The notes beneath the pieces are model-generated. The model was not told the DNA's origin. It ran no database searches and saw only the letters and a program-made list of their open reading frames with translations. Shown here one piece after another: positions 1 through 9,240 of a stretch of DNA of 26,887 bases; the first letter of the stretch is position 1; each line of letters opens with the position of its first letter. The stretch lies in NCBI GenBank assembly GCA_030616165.1, contig JAUWXV010000024.1:1-26887 (forward strand), read 5' to 3'. Made by a program: the position numbers and the translations under genes. Origin of the DNA: a bacterium (lineage in GTDB: Bacteria > SM23-31 > JAUVVT01).

Positions 1-195
1 CTCCAAAGGCGGATTAGGAAAAAAATCCAAATATCAAAATAACTATAAATACACAAGTTTTGACATTTAGTCATTTGGATTTTATTTGGCATTTGTCCCG
101 CCTTGGCGGGATGAAATTTAAGCTTTTATTAGTAATATACCGTAAAACTGCTTTTTTCAGGTGCTAATATTTAAAGTTAATGTATTAACAAATCG
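1..195. repeat. Palindromic intergenic repeat at the left edge
   Basis: No gene is seen here. Two nested inverted repeats stand out. AAAATCCAAAT (22-32) is matched exactly by ATTTGGATTTT (73-83), and TCCCGCC (96-102) is matched by GGCGGGA (105-111) across a 2-base centre. The second hairpin lies downstream of the methyltransferase gene ending at 196 but has no T-tract on that strand, so I do not call it a terminator. The GC-rich palindrome resembles those near 23034 and 25631, which suggests a small dispersed element. Confidence 0.5.
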
Positions 196-1062
196 TTACA
201 CTAGCATCGGCTCTGCAATCACATCATGTGAGCGTGTATCTCTCACTACTGTATTATCTGAAGCATACAGATAAACATTTTTCTCTCGGTACGAATTTTT
301 TGAAGCTTCCTTTTTCAAGTTATTTAAACGATGCTTCTTGGTAACTGGTTTACGAAACTCGAGCCAGATACCATAGTTCACTCCTTCGCTGCCTGGGGGC
401 TTGGGAATTAGAATTCTGTAATCGTTGATTTCCAAAACCTGCATGATTTCTTGTAATTCATTCGCTGTCTTGGCAACATCATATTTAGGTCCCTTTCCTT
501 GATTCCGAATTTTTCGGGCAATCTCCACGGGGAGGTTCTCCGAGAATCCTCGTCCTATAAAAGCAATACCGCCTGGCTTTAGAACGCGATAAATCTCGGA
601 GAATGCTAATTTCTTGTCGTCCCAAAATTGGAACGAGCCTCGTGAGACGATAATTTCAGCATAGTCATTTTCAAATGGCAACACTTGCGCATCAGCGTGT
701 ACAGCACTGACCCTGTGCCCTACACCGGCTTCTTCAGCCTCCTTTAAAAAAAGCGGGAAGAAATTGGGATTGATGTCGGCATTTATCCACTGCATTCGCT
801 GGGTCTTTTTACAAAGTTCTATTATCAGGTTCCCAGGACCGCTCCCCAGATCAATTCCAATCCCCTTTTTTTCGGCGAGATTGTACTCAGTAACAATATG
901 CTCCGCCAACGGAGCATATACAGGCAAAAGTCTCGTATTGGCGACTCGCCAAAAATTTAAGGTGTCTTCACTGGTGTTGATACTGGATTCCGAGGCAGAC
1001 AGGCAGAGATGTCTGGCAATACACCACCACAGAAGTATCGCTGTTGATATTCTAAATCGCAT
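196..1062 (-). CDS. Exported class I SAM methyltransferase-fold protein
   Basis: This 288-residue protein has a class I methyltransferase Rossmann fold. Motif I is IDLGSGPG (residues 70-77), the acidic end of strand 2 is D96 in NADIN, D124 lies in HADAQVLPF, and the post-core strand LKPGGIAFIGRG sits near 161-172. Residues 1-24 (MRFR, then a hydrophobic run with WW) look like a signal peptide, which is odd because SAM is cytoplasmic. The ribosome site GAGG lies 5 bases before the ATG and supports this start. It follows the giant propeller gene by 83 bases on the same strand and is probably the last gene of that operon. The same fold is fused inside the three giant proteins here, so this may be a free-standing version of that module. 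The C-terminal 40 residues are unassigned. Substrate unknown. Confidence 0.85.
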   Translation of the reverse strand: MRFRISTAILLWWCIARHLCLSASESSINTSEDTLNFWRVANTRLLPVYAPLAEHIVTEYNLAEKKGIGIDLGSGPGNLIIELCKKTQRMQWINADINPNFFPLFLKEAEEAGVGHRVSAVHADAQVLPFENDYAEIIVSRGSFQFWDDKKLAFSEIYRVLKPGGIAFIGRGFSENLPVEIARKIRNQGKGPKYDVAKTANELQEIMQVLEINDYRILIPKPPGSEGVNYGIWLEFRKPVTKKHRLNNLKKEASKNSYREKNVYLYASDNTVVRDTRSHDVIAEPMLV

Positions 1063-1145
1063 CCTGTCCTCTATGTAACTATCTAATTAGATTTTATTTA
1101 CTCACTCAACGTTCTAGTACAGTGGGTAATGGAACATCATTTGCC

Positions 1146-4100
1146 CTAGTCATCGTCAACCTCAATGCCTAAGTTCCTGAGGTTGACAACCACCTGTTTG
1201 TGTATATCCTTATTAACAAACTCCAAGGCTTTCTTTAACATCTTGACAGCTTTCTGCTTATCACTTTTTACAGTATTGTTGGCGATAGCTAAATAAACCT
1301 TGGTGGCGCTGTTTATAAGCTCTGGATTAGGATCTTTGTAATCCCAAAGGATGCTTTCCTTAGCATTAGGACGAAGTACACCACGTCGACTATCTTCTAT
1401 GATAATGGGTGAATCATCCCTGCAGTATCTCGCTATCCTTCTCAAAGATTTCGGACTCCCAATAGCAGCCATTCCCTCCAGTGCCTCTTGTTTCAGATTA
1501 TCTGATGGAGCCGCATCCAAAACAGTATGATATTTTTCCAGAGCACTCTCATAATTTCTATTTCCGAGCTCTGATTTCGCCGTTCTCAGTAAGCTTTTAG
1601 CATTATTCATCGTAATAGGTATAACAGATTTTGGCCCCTCTGAGACCTCGACTTCGTCTTCTGTGATAACTTTAATAAAATTGATTATCGGTGCCTCTCC
1701 AATCGAAGGATTAGTTCTTTTTGAGGAGAGTTTGACCGTGAGAACATTTTCTACTTTAATCCCTTTGAACTCTTTAATGACTGCTTTGTTCGGGGCACCA
1801 GCCTCTCGGATAATGTCTAAGTCCTTCAGCACAGTATTGTCCTGAAGAATAACATCAAATACACGTTGACCAGCACGGTCTCCCGACGGAGCACTAAAAC
1901 CAAGACGCACGGTGTACACACCGGGTTTTTCTCCCCATGCATCATCTATCAAAGGCACCTCGCACTGTGAAAGCCCCAAACATCCGGAGGCGAAAAGCCA
2001 CGGCTCGTCTGCGCCTTCAATACTTGCACTTCTTGCATCGGTGCAAAAGTATCCCATACCTTGTAATATCTTGTCATGTAAATCAAACTTCACACCATAA
2101 TTGGGAAAATGATTGCTCATAGATACAGTTTTAGGATTAGGATATCCAAACCAGACGGTTCCCTCTTCATCCTTCATATCAGCCGGAGCACCGAAATTGA
2201 TGGCAAAGTGTTTAACAGGGCTCATCGCACCATGCGTGACAAATACACTCCATGGTTGAGTTCTTTTGGGTTTTTGTTTAAATGCAACAGAGCATCTGAG
2301 CGGAAACGAACATGTACAGCCGGAACTTCCTTCTGGAAAGAGCAATAAACCATTAGCCGGTATAAGATTAATTAAACAGTCCGGACGGATTGCGCCGAAG
2401 TGTGTCACCCCTCTATCTCCGGCAAGATCGTAAATCGCGGTGTGGAATGAACGATAGAATAGCATATTCACGCAGGCAGATGTAATGGAACAGCAATGCC
2501 CTGATCGTAAGAACTCCCACGGAACTTGCTCGCCGGTAATAGGATGTGAGCGCATCTTAATCTCGCCGGTGCGGTAATCACAAGCGCGTGGTTCTATTAT
2601 GAGTTCGTCACCAACAAGTAATGGACGGGTGCGGTAGTTGAGAGGTTTTGACCATATAATTTCACCGTTTTCGGCGGATAAAGCAGTAGTGCGCCGCCAC
2701 ATCAATGAACCATTAATAAACCTCCATGCATCATGGTTACCGAAGTTTCCAGAAAATAACAATACACCTTTATGATATATAGTCCCCATATGGTCGCCGC
2801 AGCATCCCGTCAAATCGATGGGCTTTTCCCAGAGTTTCTTACCAGTAAAAGCATTGAGAGCAACAACAATTCTCACATCAATATCGTCATCTTCCACATT
2901 CGCTTCTTCCCCCTCCTCGTATACTCCTCTCTTGATGAGTTCCTTTCTATACTCACGAGCACGTCTATTTTGCTCTCTTGTAACATCTTTTTTGGTCAAG
3001 AAGATTTTACCGTCTCCGATGGATATTGTTGAATGGACGATCCCGTCTCCTGTATATCTCCACAGCGTTTTCCCCGTTTCAGGGTCTAATGCGAAAATCA
3101 TGTTGCTGACCAGTACTCTATCGGTTGCAGCCCCCTCCAGGTAATATTCACCTCCTCTTGGAAAATTTGTCATACGATTCCATAACGCCCCGGACCTTTG
3201 AAAATCTGCCTTCAATCTTTCATCAGGCACAGGATATCTCGATTTGTAAGTTTCATACGCATCCCTGAGGTCAGGAGGAATATCATCATAGTTTCTCCAT
3301 TGTCCATTATCAACAAGAAGTTTCAACAAGTCAGCATATTCTCTCTCAAAGGGCATTGTCCTTGAGCCATAGAGAATATTGTCTGTGAATGATATATATC
3401 CCCAACGGCGTGAACTACCGTCAATAGTTGGAGGCAACTCGTACACCCGAACGGTCTCACCGGTGGCAGGGTCAAGGAGGTAACATTTATCGAAAGTAGC
3501 CACATAGAGTCCATCCTCGGTAAGTACGAGATTTCCGCAATCTCTATCAGCTCTTGCTCTCACCGCACCAGGTATTTCCCTTTCCCACAGGAGCGCACCA
3601 TTATATGCGTCATAAGCCATAATGATTTCATCTCCCTGGATGAAAAGGCGTCCATTCATCGATACAGGACTGGCCGCCTTTGCGTGTCGGTCTACTATTC
3701 TCTTAGGACCAGGATCTCCGAACCAAAGGACTCCAAGCGGACTTTTGACCAGTTGATCATCCGAGCAAGCCGTGTTTTGGGGATTGGCAAATTGCTGCGT
3801 CCAGCTTCCAGCCCCTTCTAACTTTCCACGTGTGACCTTTGCCCAAATACCATTTTCTTCAGTCACAACCGGTTTTGGTGCACCGGAGTCTCTCAGCAAT
3901 TCAAGTAGATTTTGTAAATTAAGAGACTTCACAACGTTTGATGCTTCAACGGGCTGGCCAAAATAAGCAACTCCGCCAAATGGTCTCAGAACTCGAAACA
4001 TCTCTTCAGATGAGCCTTTTATTATGCCCGTAATCATCATCTCATCTGAAATAATGAGGTTTGCGAAATAGTCCGGAAGAGACGATAAATCCCATTGTTC

Positions 4101-5858
4101 AACTACAACTCTGGAGCCGTATAATCCTGCGGCATCTAATCTCTTTTTTGCCTCCTCAACCTTCTTCGGGTCTTCCTCAATACCGATGATTTTCAGTTCG
4201 GTATTTCTTGCAAGCTCAAAAGCGAGCCGCCCTGTGCCAGAGCCAAGAACAAGGCAGTAACCCTTCTTAATACCCGTTTCTCTAACAATTTCCAACGCAG
4301 CGGATTCATAGATTTGGGTTAGTTTGTCTTCGCGGTAAGGCGAAGGGTTGATAATAGGTTTGCTCTCTTTTGCTCCGGATGTTCTGCCTTCTCCAAAGCA
4401 ATATATATTGCCGTTCTCGGTGCTGATAAAGAGATTTCCATTTGTAACTGCGAGCCCGCAGACTTTTCCGTCTACCTCTTCCTTCCAAAGTTCTTCACCC
4501 GTTTCTGCATCGACTGAAACAACCATCCCATCCCCTCCGGCAAACACATTATTACCGGCGAGAATCAGAGTATTCAGGTTCTTGTTGGGATATTCCCACC
4601 TGCAGATAGATGTTTTTAACCTCAACTCCGCTTCGCCTAAATCGCGTATCTTCTGCTCTATGTCGCTTGTTTGCTTATCGCGTTTATTAAGAGTTTCCTT
4701 ATCGGCGCCGGTTATTTTTCTTCTCAGGTTAGAGTATATCCCTGAAAGCTTTTGACGCTCTTTCACCACGTCATTCCGTTTATTGCGGATGCTCAGATAT
4801 TCTGTTCGGATTACAGCGTATATTCCGTTTTCGGTGAGGGTATAGGAAATATCAGGCGTCACGACCAGGTCAATTCCCGGGAACCATGCATGCACATCGT
4901 CCTTTCTCTCCCCCGTTTTTTCGTCATAGGTTACTTTAGCAGGAACACCGGAAAAATCTACGCCTGCTATAAGATTATTGTTATTATCCAGCAGAGCCCA
5001 TGTGCCACCTTTTTTCCCTCCGGGTATGCAATAATAAAGAAATTGTCCGCTCTTTTTGTCGAAAGCAGCCGGCATAGCCCTGCCGGAAGGCACATAGAGG
5101 ACGTTTTTGGAAGCAACAAGAAAGCTCTGAGGTGATATGCCTCCGTAAGCCAGTTCATAATCATGGTCACCAATTGTATCGTTTTTCCATATGATTCCAC
5201 CATCATTGGCATTTATGGCACAGATGTAAATACCTTCATAAGGGAATACACCTGCACCAAAATATACAATCCCATCGTCAACCAAAACGCTTGTCCTGAC
5301 GGGCCAAAGAGATATCATTCTGCCGTTTCCAAGCACTTTCTCATCGCTTGGACCTGCTCTGTACTTCCAAACAAGCCTCCCATTATTTGCTCTGAGGCAA
5401 TATACATAACCATCATCCGAGCCAAAGTAAACCCGATCCTTCCAGATTGTCGGAGGATAACGGACAGGTCCTTCTGTGAAGAAAGTCCAATCTATATTAC
5501 CTGTCTTTGCACTTAACGCATAAACTTTGTTATCGACTGGAGAACCGAAATAGACCATTCCCTTAGCCGAAGTAACATGGTGAGCATTATCAAAGTGCAT
5601 CCTCGCCATTTCTTCTCCAGGCTCCGGCCAGGCTGGTTTCGGTTTGTGAGTCGGCTTAAAAGTCCAGCGGAGAGAAAGCGGAGTAGTCAAGTGCACTGCT
5701 GTAATACCGCTCCGAGCATTGTCATGTCGATACGTCATCCAAACCCCGGTTCTAAAAATGTCACAGTTGATGAAAACAAGGATTGCAAGGCTGATAAAGA
5801 TAACACACCTCCTGCATAGATGCAGGACTGCCTTGAACACTGAGATTTGACGTTTCAT
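1146..5858 (-). CDS. Giant exported propeller-methyltransferase-propeller-malectin-TPR protein
   Basis: The protein has 1570 residues. Residues 1-33 are a signal peptide or anchor. Propeller 1 (about 38-490) has PQQ-like blade motifs such as VDAETGEELW (449-458), with a charged helical insert at 355-415 that is probably coiled coil. A class I methyltransferase fold (about 510-680) has an intact motif I, LGSGTG (538-543), and acidic E561. Residues 683-690 (GAGSWTQQ) mark the join to propeller 2 (about 690-1205), which carries the cysteines C1123, C1161, C1181 and C1183. A malectin-like carbohydrate-binding domain (about 1215-1400) contains YTVRLGFSAP and RVFDVILQ. Residues 1415-1570 are helical, TPR- or HEAT-like. 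The start has AGGAG 8 bases upstream and lies 18 bases after the ATPase gene, so it is cotranscribed with the transporter. 'PQQ-like' names the fold; PQQ binding is not implied. Function unknown, probably periplasmic or surface-associated. Confidence 0.9.
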   Translation of the reverse strand: MKRQISVFKAVLHLCRRCVIFISLAILVFINCDIFRTGVWMTYRHDNARSGITAVHLTTPLSLRWTFKPTHKPKPAWPEPGEEMARMHFDNAHHVTSAKGMVYFGSPVDNKVYALSAKTGNIDWTFFTEGPVRYPPTIWKDRVYFGSDDGYVYCLRANNGRLVWKYRAGPSDEKVLGNGRMISLWPVRTSVLVDDGIVYFGAGVFPYEGIYICAINANDGGIIWKNDTIGDHDYELAYGGISPQSFLVASKNVLYVPSGRAMPAAFDKKSGQFLYYCIPGGKKGGTWALLDNNNNLIAGVDFSGVPAKVTYDEKTGERKDDVHAWFPGIDLVVTPDISYTLTENGIYAVIRTEYLSIRNKRNDVVKERQKLSGIYSNLRRKITGADKETLNKRDKQTSDIEQKIRDLGEAELRLKTSICRWEYPNKNLNTLILAGNNVFAGGDGMVVSVDAETGEELWKEEVDGKVCGLAVTNGNLFISTENGNIYCFGEGRTSGAKESKPIINPSPYREDKLTQIYESAALEIVRETGIKKGYCLVLGSGTGRLAFELARNTELKIIGIEEDPKKVEEAKKRLDAAGLYGSRVVVEQWDLSSLPDYFANLIISDEMMITGIIKGSSEEMFRVLRPFGGVAYFGQPVEASNVVKSLNLQNLLELLRDSGAPKPVVTEENGIWAKVTRGKLEGAGSWTQQFANPQNTACSDDQLVKSPLGVLWFGDPGPKRIVDRHAKAASPVSMNGRLFIQGDEIIMAYDAYNGALLWEREIPGAVRARADRDCGNLVLTEDGLYVATFDKCYLLDPATGETVRVYELPPTIDGSSRRWGYISFTDNILYGSRTMPFEREYADLLKLLVDNGQWRNYDDIPPDLRDAYETYKSRYPVPDERLKADFQRSGALWNRMTNFPRGGEYYLEGAATDRVLVSNMIFALDPETGKTLWRYTGDGIVHSTISIGDGKIFLTKKDVTREQNRRAREYRKELIKRGVYEEGEEANVEDDDIDVRIVVALNAFTGKKLWEKPIDLTGCCGDHMGTIYHKGVLLFSGNFGNHDAWRFINGSLMWRRTTALSAENGEIIWSKPLNYRTRPLLVGDELIIEPRACDYRTGEIKMRSHPITGEQVPWEFLRSGHCCSITSACVNMLFYRSFHTAIYDLAGDRGVTHFGAIRPDCLINLIPANGLLLFPEGSSGCTCSFPLRCSVAFKQKPKRTQPWSVFVTHGAMSPVKHFAINFGAPADMKDEEGTVWFGYPNPKTVSMSNHFPNYGVKFDLHDKILQGMGYFCTDARSASIEGADEPWLFASGCLGLSQCEVPLIDDAWGEKPGVYTVRLGFSAPSGDRAGQRVFDVILQDNTVLKDLDIIREAGAPNKAVIKEFKGIKVENVLTVKLSSKRTNPSIGEAPIINFIKVITEDEVEVSEGPKSVIPITMNNAKSLLRTAKSELGNRNYESALEKYHTVLDAAPSDNLKQEALEGMAAIGSPKSLRRIARYCRDDSPIIIEDSRRGVLRPNAKESILWDYKDPNPELINSATKVYLAIANNTVKSDKQKAVKMLKKALEFVNKDIHKQVVVNLRNLGIEVDDD

Positions 5859-5876
5859 TAGAAAATCTCCTTTAAG

Positions 5877-6548
5877 TTATTTATTTTCAAATGATTTCTC
5901 GATTTGACCGTCTCTCAAATAAATTATACGGTCGGCATACTGGTCTGCCACCATTCCATGGGTTACGACGATTACAGTACCCCCACCGCGGTGAAACTCC
6001 GACAGATATCCGATAATCTGACCAGCGTTTTCAGGGTCGAGATTGCCAGTGGGCTCATCCGCTAGGATAATTCTTGGTTGGTTGAGCAACGCCCTCGCTA
6101 TGGCTGTGCGCTGTTTCTCCCCGGCGCTGAGCTCAGAAGGTTTGTGGTAATCCCGTTCCGACAAATTTAAACGTTCTAGTAATTTCCTTGCATCTGTTCG
6201 TCCAGGCCAATTTTTCCCCACACCAACAGGCAAGAGTACATTTTCAATGATATTTAAATAAGGCACAAGATGAAACAATTGAAAGATAAACCCGATATTC
6301 TCTGCTCTGAACTTTGCTCTCTCCTGCTTGCTCGTCGCATATATATCTCTCCCATTTGCGATAACCTTCCCTTCCGTTGGGCGGAGCATTCCTCCGATGG
6401 AAAGCAAAAGTGTTGTTTTCCCGCTCCCACTTGGTCCGCGTACGACAGCGAACTCGTTCTCTTTAATATGAAGGCTCACTTCATCAAGGGCTTTGACGTT
6501 GCCACGTCTGGTACGATATATCTTACTTACTTTTTCAAGGCGGACCAT
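5877..6548 (-). CDS. ABC transporter ATP-binding protein, MacB/LolD type
   Basis: This 223-residue ABC ATPase powers the permease encoded just upstream. Visible motifs are Walker [10 protein letters not shown], a Q-loop in [12 protein letters not shown], the signature LSAGEKQR, Walker [13 protein letters not shown] and the H-loop VTHG, all typical of the LolD/MacB/FtsE class that works with FtsX-like permeases. The frame is open upstream to 6626, but the ATG at 6548 is preferred: it has GAGG/AGGA just upstream inside the end of the permease gene, it follows the permease TAA by 2 bases, and the protein then begins with the family-like [11 protein letters not shown]. The paralogue at 18238 starts in the same way and with the same 2-base gap. 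The two ATPases look roughly half identical by eye. Transported substrate unknown. Confidence 0.95.
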   Translation of the reverse strand: MVRLEKVSKIYRTRRGNVKALDEVSLHIKENEFAVVRGPSGSGKTTLLLSIGGMLRPTEGKVIANGRDIYATSKQERAKFRAENIGFIFQLFHLVPYLNIIENVLLPVGVGKNWPGRTDARKLLERLNLSERDYHKPSELSAGEKQRTAIARALLNQPRIILADEPTGNLDPENAGQIIGYLSEFHRGGGTVIVVTHGMVADQYADRIIYLRDGQIEKSFENK

Positions 6549-6550
6549 GT

Positions 6551-7702
6551 TTATTCCTCCCTCAGTGTGATTGCCGGATCCTGAGTTATAGCTATCATCG
6601 CTGGAATGAAAAATGAAAGTGCACAAACTGCCGGGGAAGCAATAAGCGACCAGTAAAGTAATTCAATTGTAGGCTTTATAGTATTGGCAGTGACCTTGAA
6701 TATGTCAGGCCCAAACTTTAGAGCCAGGCCTGTCCCGATGCCGAAGCCCACAACGGCTCCAACCAATGCAATTGCAACTGCCTTACCGAGAAAAAGCAGT
6801 GCGATTTTGCCGGAACCATATCCAAGTGCCCGCATTATGCCTATCTCCTGTCGTCTTTCCTGGACGTTCATTATTGCTAAAACTCCTATCCATACCATGC
6901 ACACGACTAACACAATGGGCATTATAAACCCGAAATATTCTTCAGTCATCAATCTTTGATTTTCGCGGGCTGATGCGATGGATTGCATCAAAATCACTTT
7001 TGCATCAGGAAGAAATCTTGCAAGTTGTTCCCGAAGTAATGTAACAGAATTAATGTTTTCACCATTCACGAAACATAAACACTGCAGTGCTTTTATTTCA
7101 TTAATCTTATTTTCCATATTCATTATGTTCTGTACATCGTGGAGATGAGCATAGATGCGGATGTCATCTTCACTTCCGCTCTCTGATAGACACTGTGCGA
7201 TGGTGAATGGTTTGTCAAATATATCAATTACATCACCATTTTTAAGTCCCAAGTTACGCACTAGTTCAAATCCGATATAAACAGTTCCTCGCTCAATCGA
7301 GAAAACCATTGGGGGCTTCTGCATTCCAGGCGGGGACACCTCCGGTGCAATACCGGTCAAAATGACTTCAATACCTCGCCAGCTCACTTTCTTTTGGAGC
7401 ATAGCAGTCAGGTGTGCATAGGAAAGACCCTCATGAGAGGCGAAATCATAAACATAGTTCTCCGGCATTGTATATTCTGAGAAACCTGTCGCCCAAAACT
7501 TTTCCATATCGGTCTCTATGGGAATGATGCGCAGATTAAACCCTATGTCTCTCATCAGCCGAGTAGTCTCACGCTTAGAGGCTTCACCTGCTGTAAAAAA
7601 AGAAACAAATAATGCCACTGCCGTAACAATCGCCAGCAAACTGAAAATAAAATTCTGTTTTCTATGCATTATCTCTCGGATGATAAGATATAAAATTTTC
7701 AT
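6551..7702 (-). CDS. FtsX/MacB-type ABC permease with C-x36-C-x-C periplasmic motif
   Basis: The 383-residue protein has the MacB/FtsX layout: one membrane helix near 17-38, a large extracytoplasmic domain (about 40-255), then three helices (about 258-280, 303-328, 346-372). The C-terminal part contains the FtsX-type cytoplasmic stretch ERRQEIGIMRALGYG (282-296). The periplasmic domain holds C171, C208 and C210, with C208-L-C210 forming a C-x-C. The paralogue at 16955 has cysteines at the same spacing, and both share a GSxDDI block after the first cysteine. The start overlaps the upstream gene's stop by 4 bases and the ATPase follows 2 bases after the stop, so the three are translationally coupled. 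No membrane-fusion (MacA-like) gene is nearby; the thioredoxin-like protein occupies that place. Confidence 0.92.
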   Translation of the reverse strand: MKILYLIIREIMHRKQNFIFSLLAIVTAVALFVSFFTAGEASKRETTRLMRDIGFNLRIIPIETDMEKFWATGFSEYTMPENYVYDFASHEGLSYAHLTAMLQKKVSWRGIEVILTGIAPEVSPPGMQKPPMVFSIERGTVYIGFELVRNLGLKNGDVIDIFDKPFTIAQCLSESGSEDDIRIYAHLHDVQNIMNMENKINEIKALQCLCFVNGENINSVTLLREQLARFLPDAKVILMQSIASARENQRLMTEEYFGFIMPIVLVVCMVWIGVLAIMNVQERRQEIGIMRALGYGSGKIALLFLGKAVAIALVGAVVGFGIGTGLALKFGPDIFKVTANTIKPTIELLYWSLIASPAVCALSFFIPAMIAITQDPAITLREE

Positions 7703-8919
7703 GATATCTTTCCCCGCGACCTTAGCAGAATAAATAGACCTCCTGCAAAAATCAGTAAAACTATAATACTCGTTATAGTTAATGTCATTTTTAAGTTTAA
7801 ACCTGACTTGGGAGTGGCTGCCCCTGTCGAAGAAAGTTCACGAAGTTGAGCCGGGGATACCCTTCCTATGGCCGACTCCCTTTCATACTCTAAAACATCT
7901 TCTCTATATTCATCGAGTTCGTTTCCCGAACTCCTTATATTTCCATTATCCTCCATCCTTATGGAGCGATTCATAGACATAATACTACTTATTTCCATCT
8001 TTACCATTGGACTTTCAGCATCGAAGCCGAGATATTTCAACACATCTGATTGCATTTTCTCTCCCCACCTGTGAGGGATCAATGTACCTCTCGTCAATCT
8101 TGCGTCAAGTCCGCAGTCGCAAGATAAACCGATCACATAAAGAATATTAAATAGTACGCTTTCAGTAATTTGCTCTCCTTCGAGAAGAGGACCAATCCTC
8201 CGTCCTCTTCCATAGAGCACTGCCACACACGGCTCGGTTACTTCATTCTCATTCACGTCGAGACTCCATAGCAATATCGTCTCATGAGAGACCAATTCCC
8301 GAGGTATCACAATTATATAAGGAGGCTCATCGATGTGTTTTGGCAGCTGACTCATCATACCGGCTATCTTCTGGGTTGCAACGTCAACTGCCTCGTGCAC
8401 CCTTTTATTTTCAGCTGCATCCTCCCCTTCTACCAAAAGGACCACGCAGTATGCCTTGACAATGTGCTCTAAAATCTCTTCCCTTTTGGGGGAAGAGACA
8501 ACGTTCTCCAGGGAAGACCAAACTGTTTCCTTGAAAGGCTTGTTTGGAACCGAAATTGGCAGAATAAATGACCGCCCCTCTGGCGAAACCAAAATTGCGG
8601 AGGGGAATGATTGTATTTCCCAGAAATGGAAATATTCCATAGCCGGGTGGTTATTATTTTGTTCAACATTGATTATTTCAAACTCAACGTTGGTGTCCAT
8701 AAAGGTAGTATATGATATTTGTTTAAACGTGGAAGTAAGTTTTTCAGGTGTATCATCTCGGATAAAGCAGTAAATGCGGTACTGAGTAGGCAAAATAGTG
8801 ACGAAACCCGCATCACGAACGCTATACTCGCAGCAGAACGCCTCAGAAAAGTAAAAACTACATAATATGAAAATCACTAAAGTCCTTCTAATTCTCATCA
8901 CAATCACAGTCAATCTCAT
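7699..8919 (-). CDS. Exported single-pass protein with thioredoxin-fold-like domains and C-x-C
   Basis: The 406-residue protein has a signal peptide (to about residue 28), an extracytoplasmic body and a C-terminal helix (about 378-398) followed by RSRGK, so it is probably a type I membrane protein. Residues 45-125 resemble a thioredoxin fold: a beta strand, the INVEQ block, then SFPSAILVSPEGR with a likely cis-proline, but the CXXC active site is missing. Residues 155-275 may be a second such domain, ending in YGRGRR (236-241) and C267-D-C269. The paralogue at 15721 shares the mature N-terminal Cys, the GRGR motif, the C-x-C and the C-terminal anchor. It is first in the transporter operon and overlaps the permease by 4 bases. 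A start at 8898 (MRIRR...) would also give a good signal peptide; neither start has a clear Shine-Dalgarno. Function unknown. Confidence 0.8.
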   Translation of the reverse strand: MRLTVIVMRIRRTLVIFILCSFYFSEAFCCEYSVRDAGFVTILPTQYRIYCFIRDDTPEKLTSTFKQISYTTFMDTNVEFEIINVEQNNNHPAMEYFHFWEIQSFPSAILVSPEGRSFILPISVPNKPFKETVWSSLENVVSSPKREEILEHIVKAYCVVLLVEGEDAAENKRVHEAVDVATQKIAGMMSQLPKHIDEPPYIIVIPRELVSHETILLWSLDVNENEVTEPCVAVLYGRGRRIGPLLEGEQITESVLFNILYVIGLSCDCGLDARLTRGTLIPHRWGEKMQSDVLKYLGFDAESPMVKMEISSIMSMNRSIRMEDNGNIRSSGNELDEYREDVLEYERESAIGRVSPAQLRELSSTGAATPKSGLNLKMTLTITSIIVLLIFAGGLFILLRSRGKIS

Positions 8920-9240
8920 GAACTTTTTAAGTATATCTATTTTAATTCAAGTTTGACAAGTAAATTTGTAATTATTAGTAAAAATAATAATATATAAAAA
9001 TGTGTTGTCACTATACTGTTATTTATATTATTGTTTTTTGGCAATTCATGAAATAATGAAAATTATCTGAATATTTTTTATTACTGTTGATAAAGATAGT
9101 ATTGTGGGCGTATTATTTGAACACTATCTCATTATAGATGTACTTTTTTATTTCTTCAAGAATAAGGGATACCAGTATTTAGTTAAAACCTCTGCATTAC
9201 AATGTATTGTTATTGATGCAGGAATCTTGATATCTTTCAT
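8920..9240. other. AT-rich spacer between two minus-strand genes
   Basis: There is no supported gene in these 321 bases. The sequence is strongly AT-rich. Downstream of the 1025-residue gene, on the minus strand, CTGCAT and ATGCAG (about 9195-9222) could pair across a loop of about 20 bases, but no T-tract follows. The gap is long enough that the gene at 12318 and the cassette starting at 8919 may be separate transcripts. Confidence 0.5.
8930..8959 (-). promoter_or_regulatory. Possible sigma70-like promoter for the minus-strand cassette
   Basis: On the minus strand TTGTCA (8959-8954) is followed after 18 bases by TATACT (8935-8930). Initiation would fall only a few bases before the ATG at 8919, making the transcript nearly leaderless, which would agree with the absence of a Shine-Dalgarno. 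The region is very AT-rich, so chance matches are likely. Confidence 0.3.

Noticed and set aside
96-111. Hairpin as terminator of the gene ending at 196
   Set aside because: It has no T-tract on the minus strand and a 2-base centre; it fits a dispersed palindrome better.
4348-4755. Open frame of 135 residues on the plus strand
   Set aside because: It lies wholly inside the 1570-residue gene on the other strand and shows no family signal or ribosome site.
8953-8958. TTGACA on the plus strand as a promoter
   Set aside because: No plus-strand gene follows and no good -10 box is present at the right spacing.
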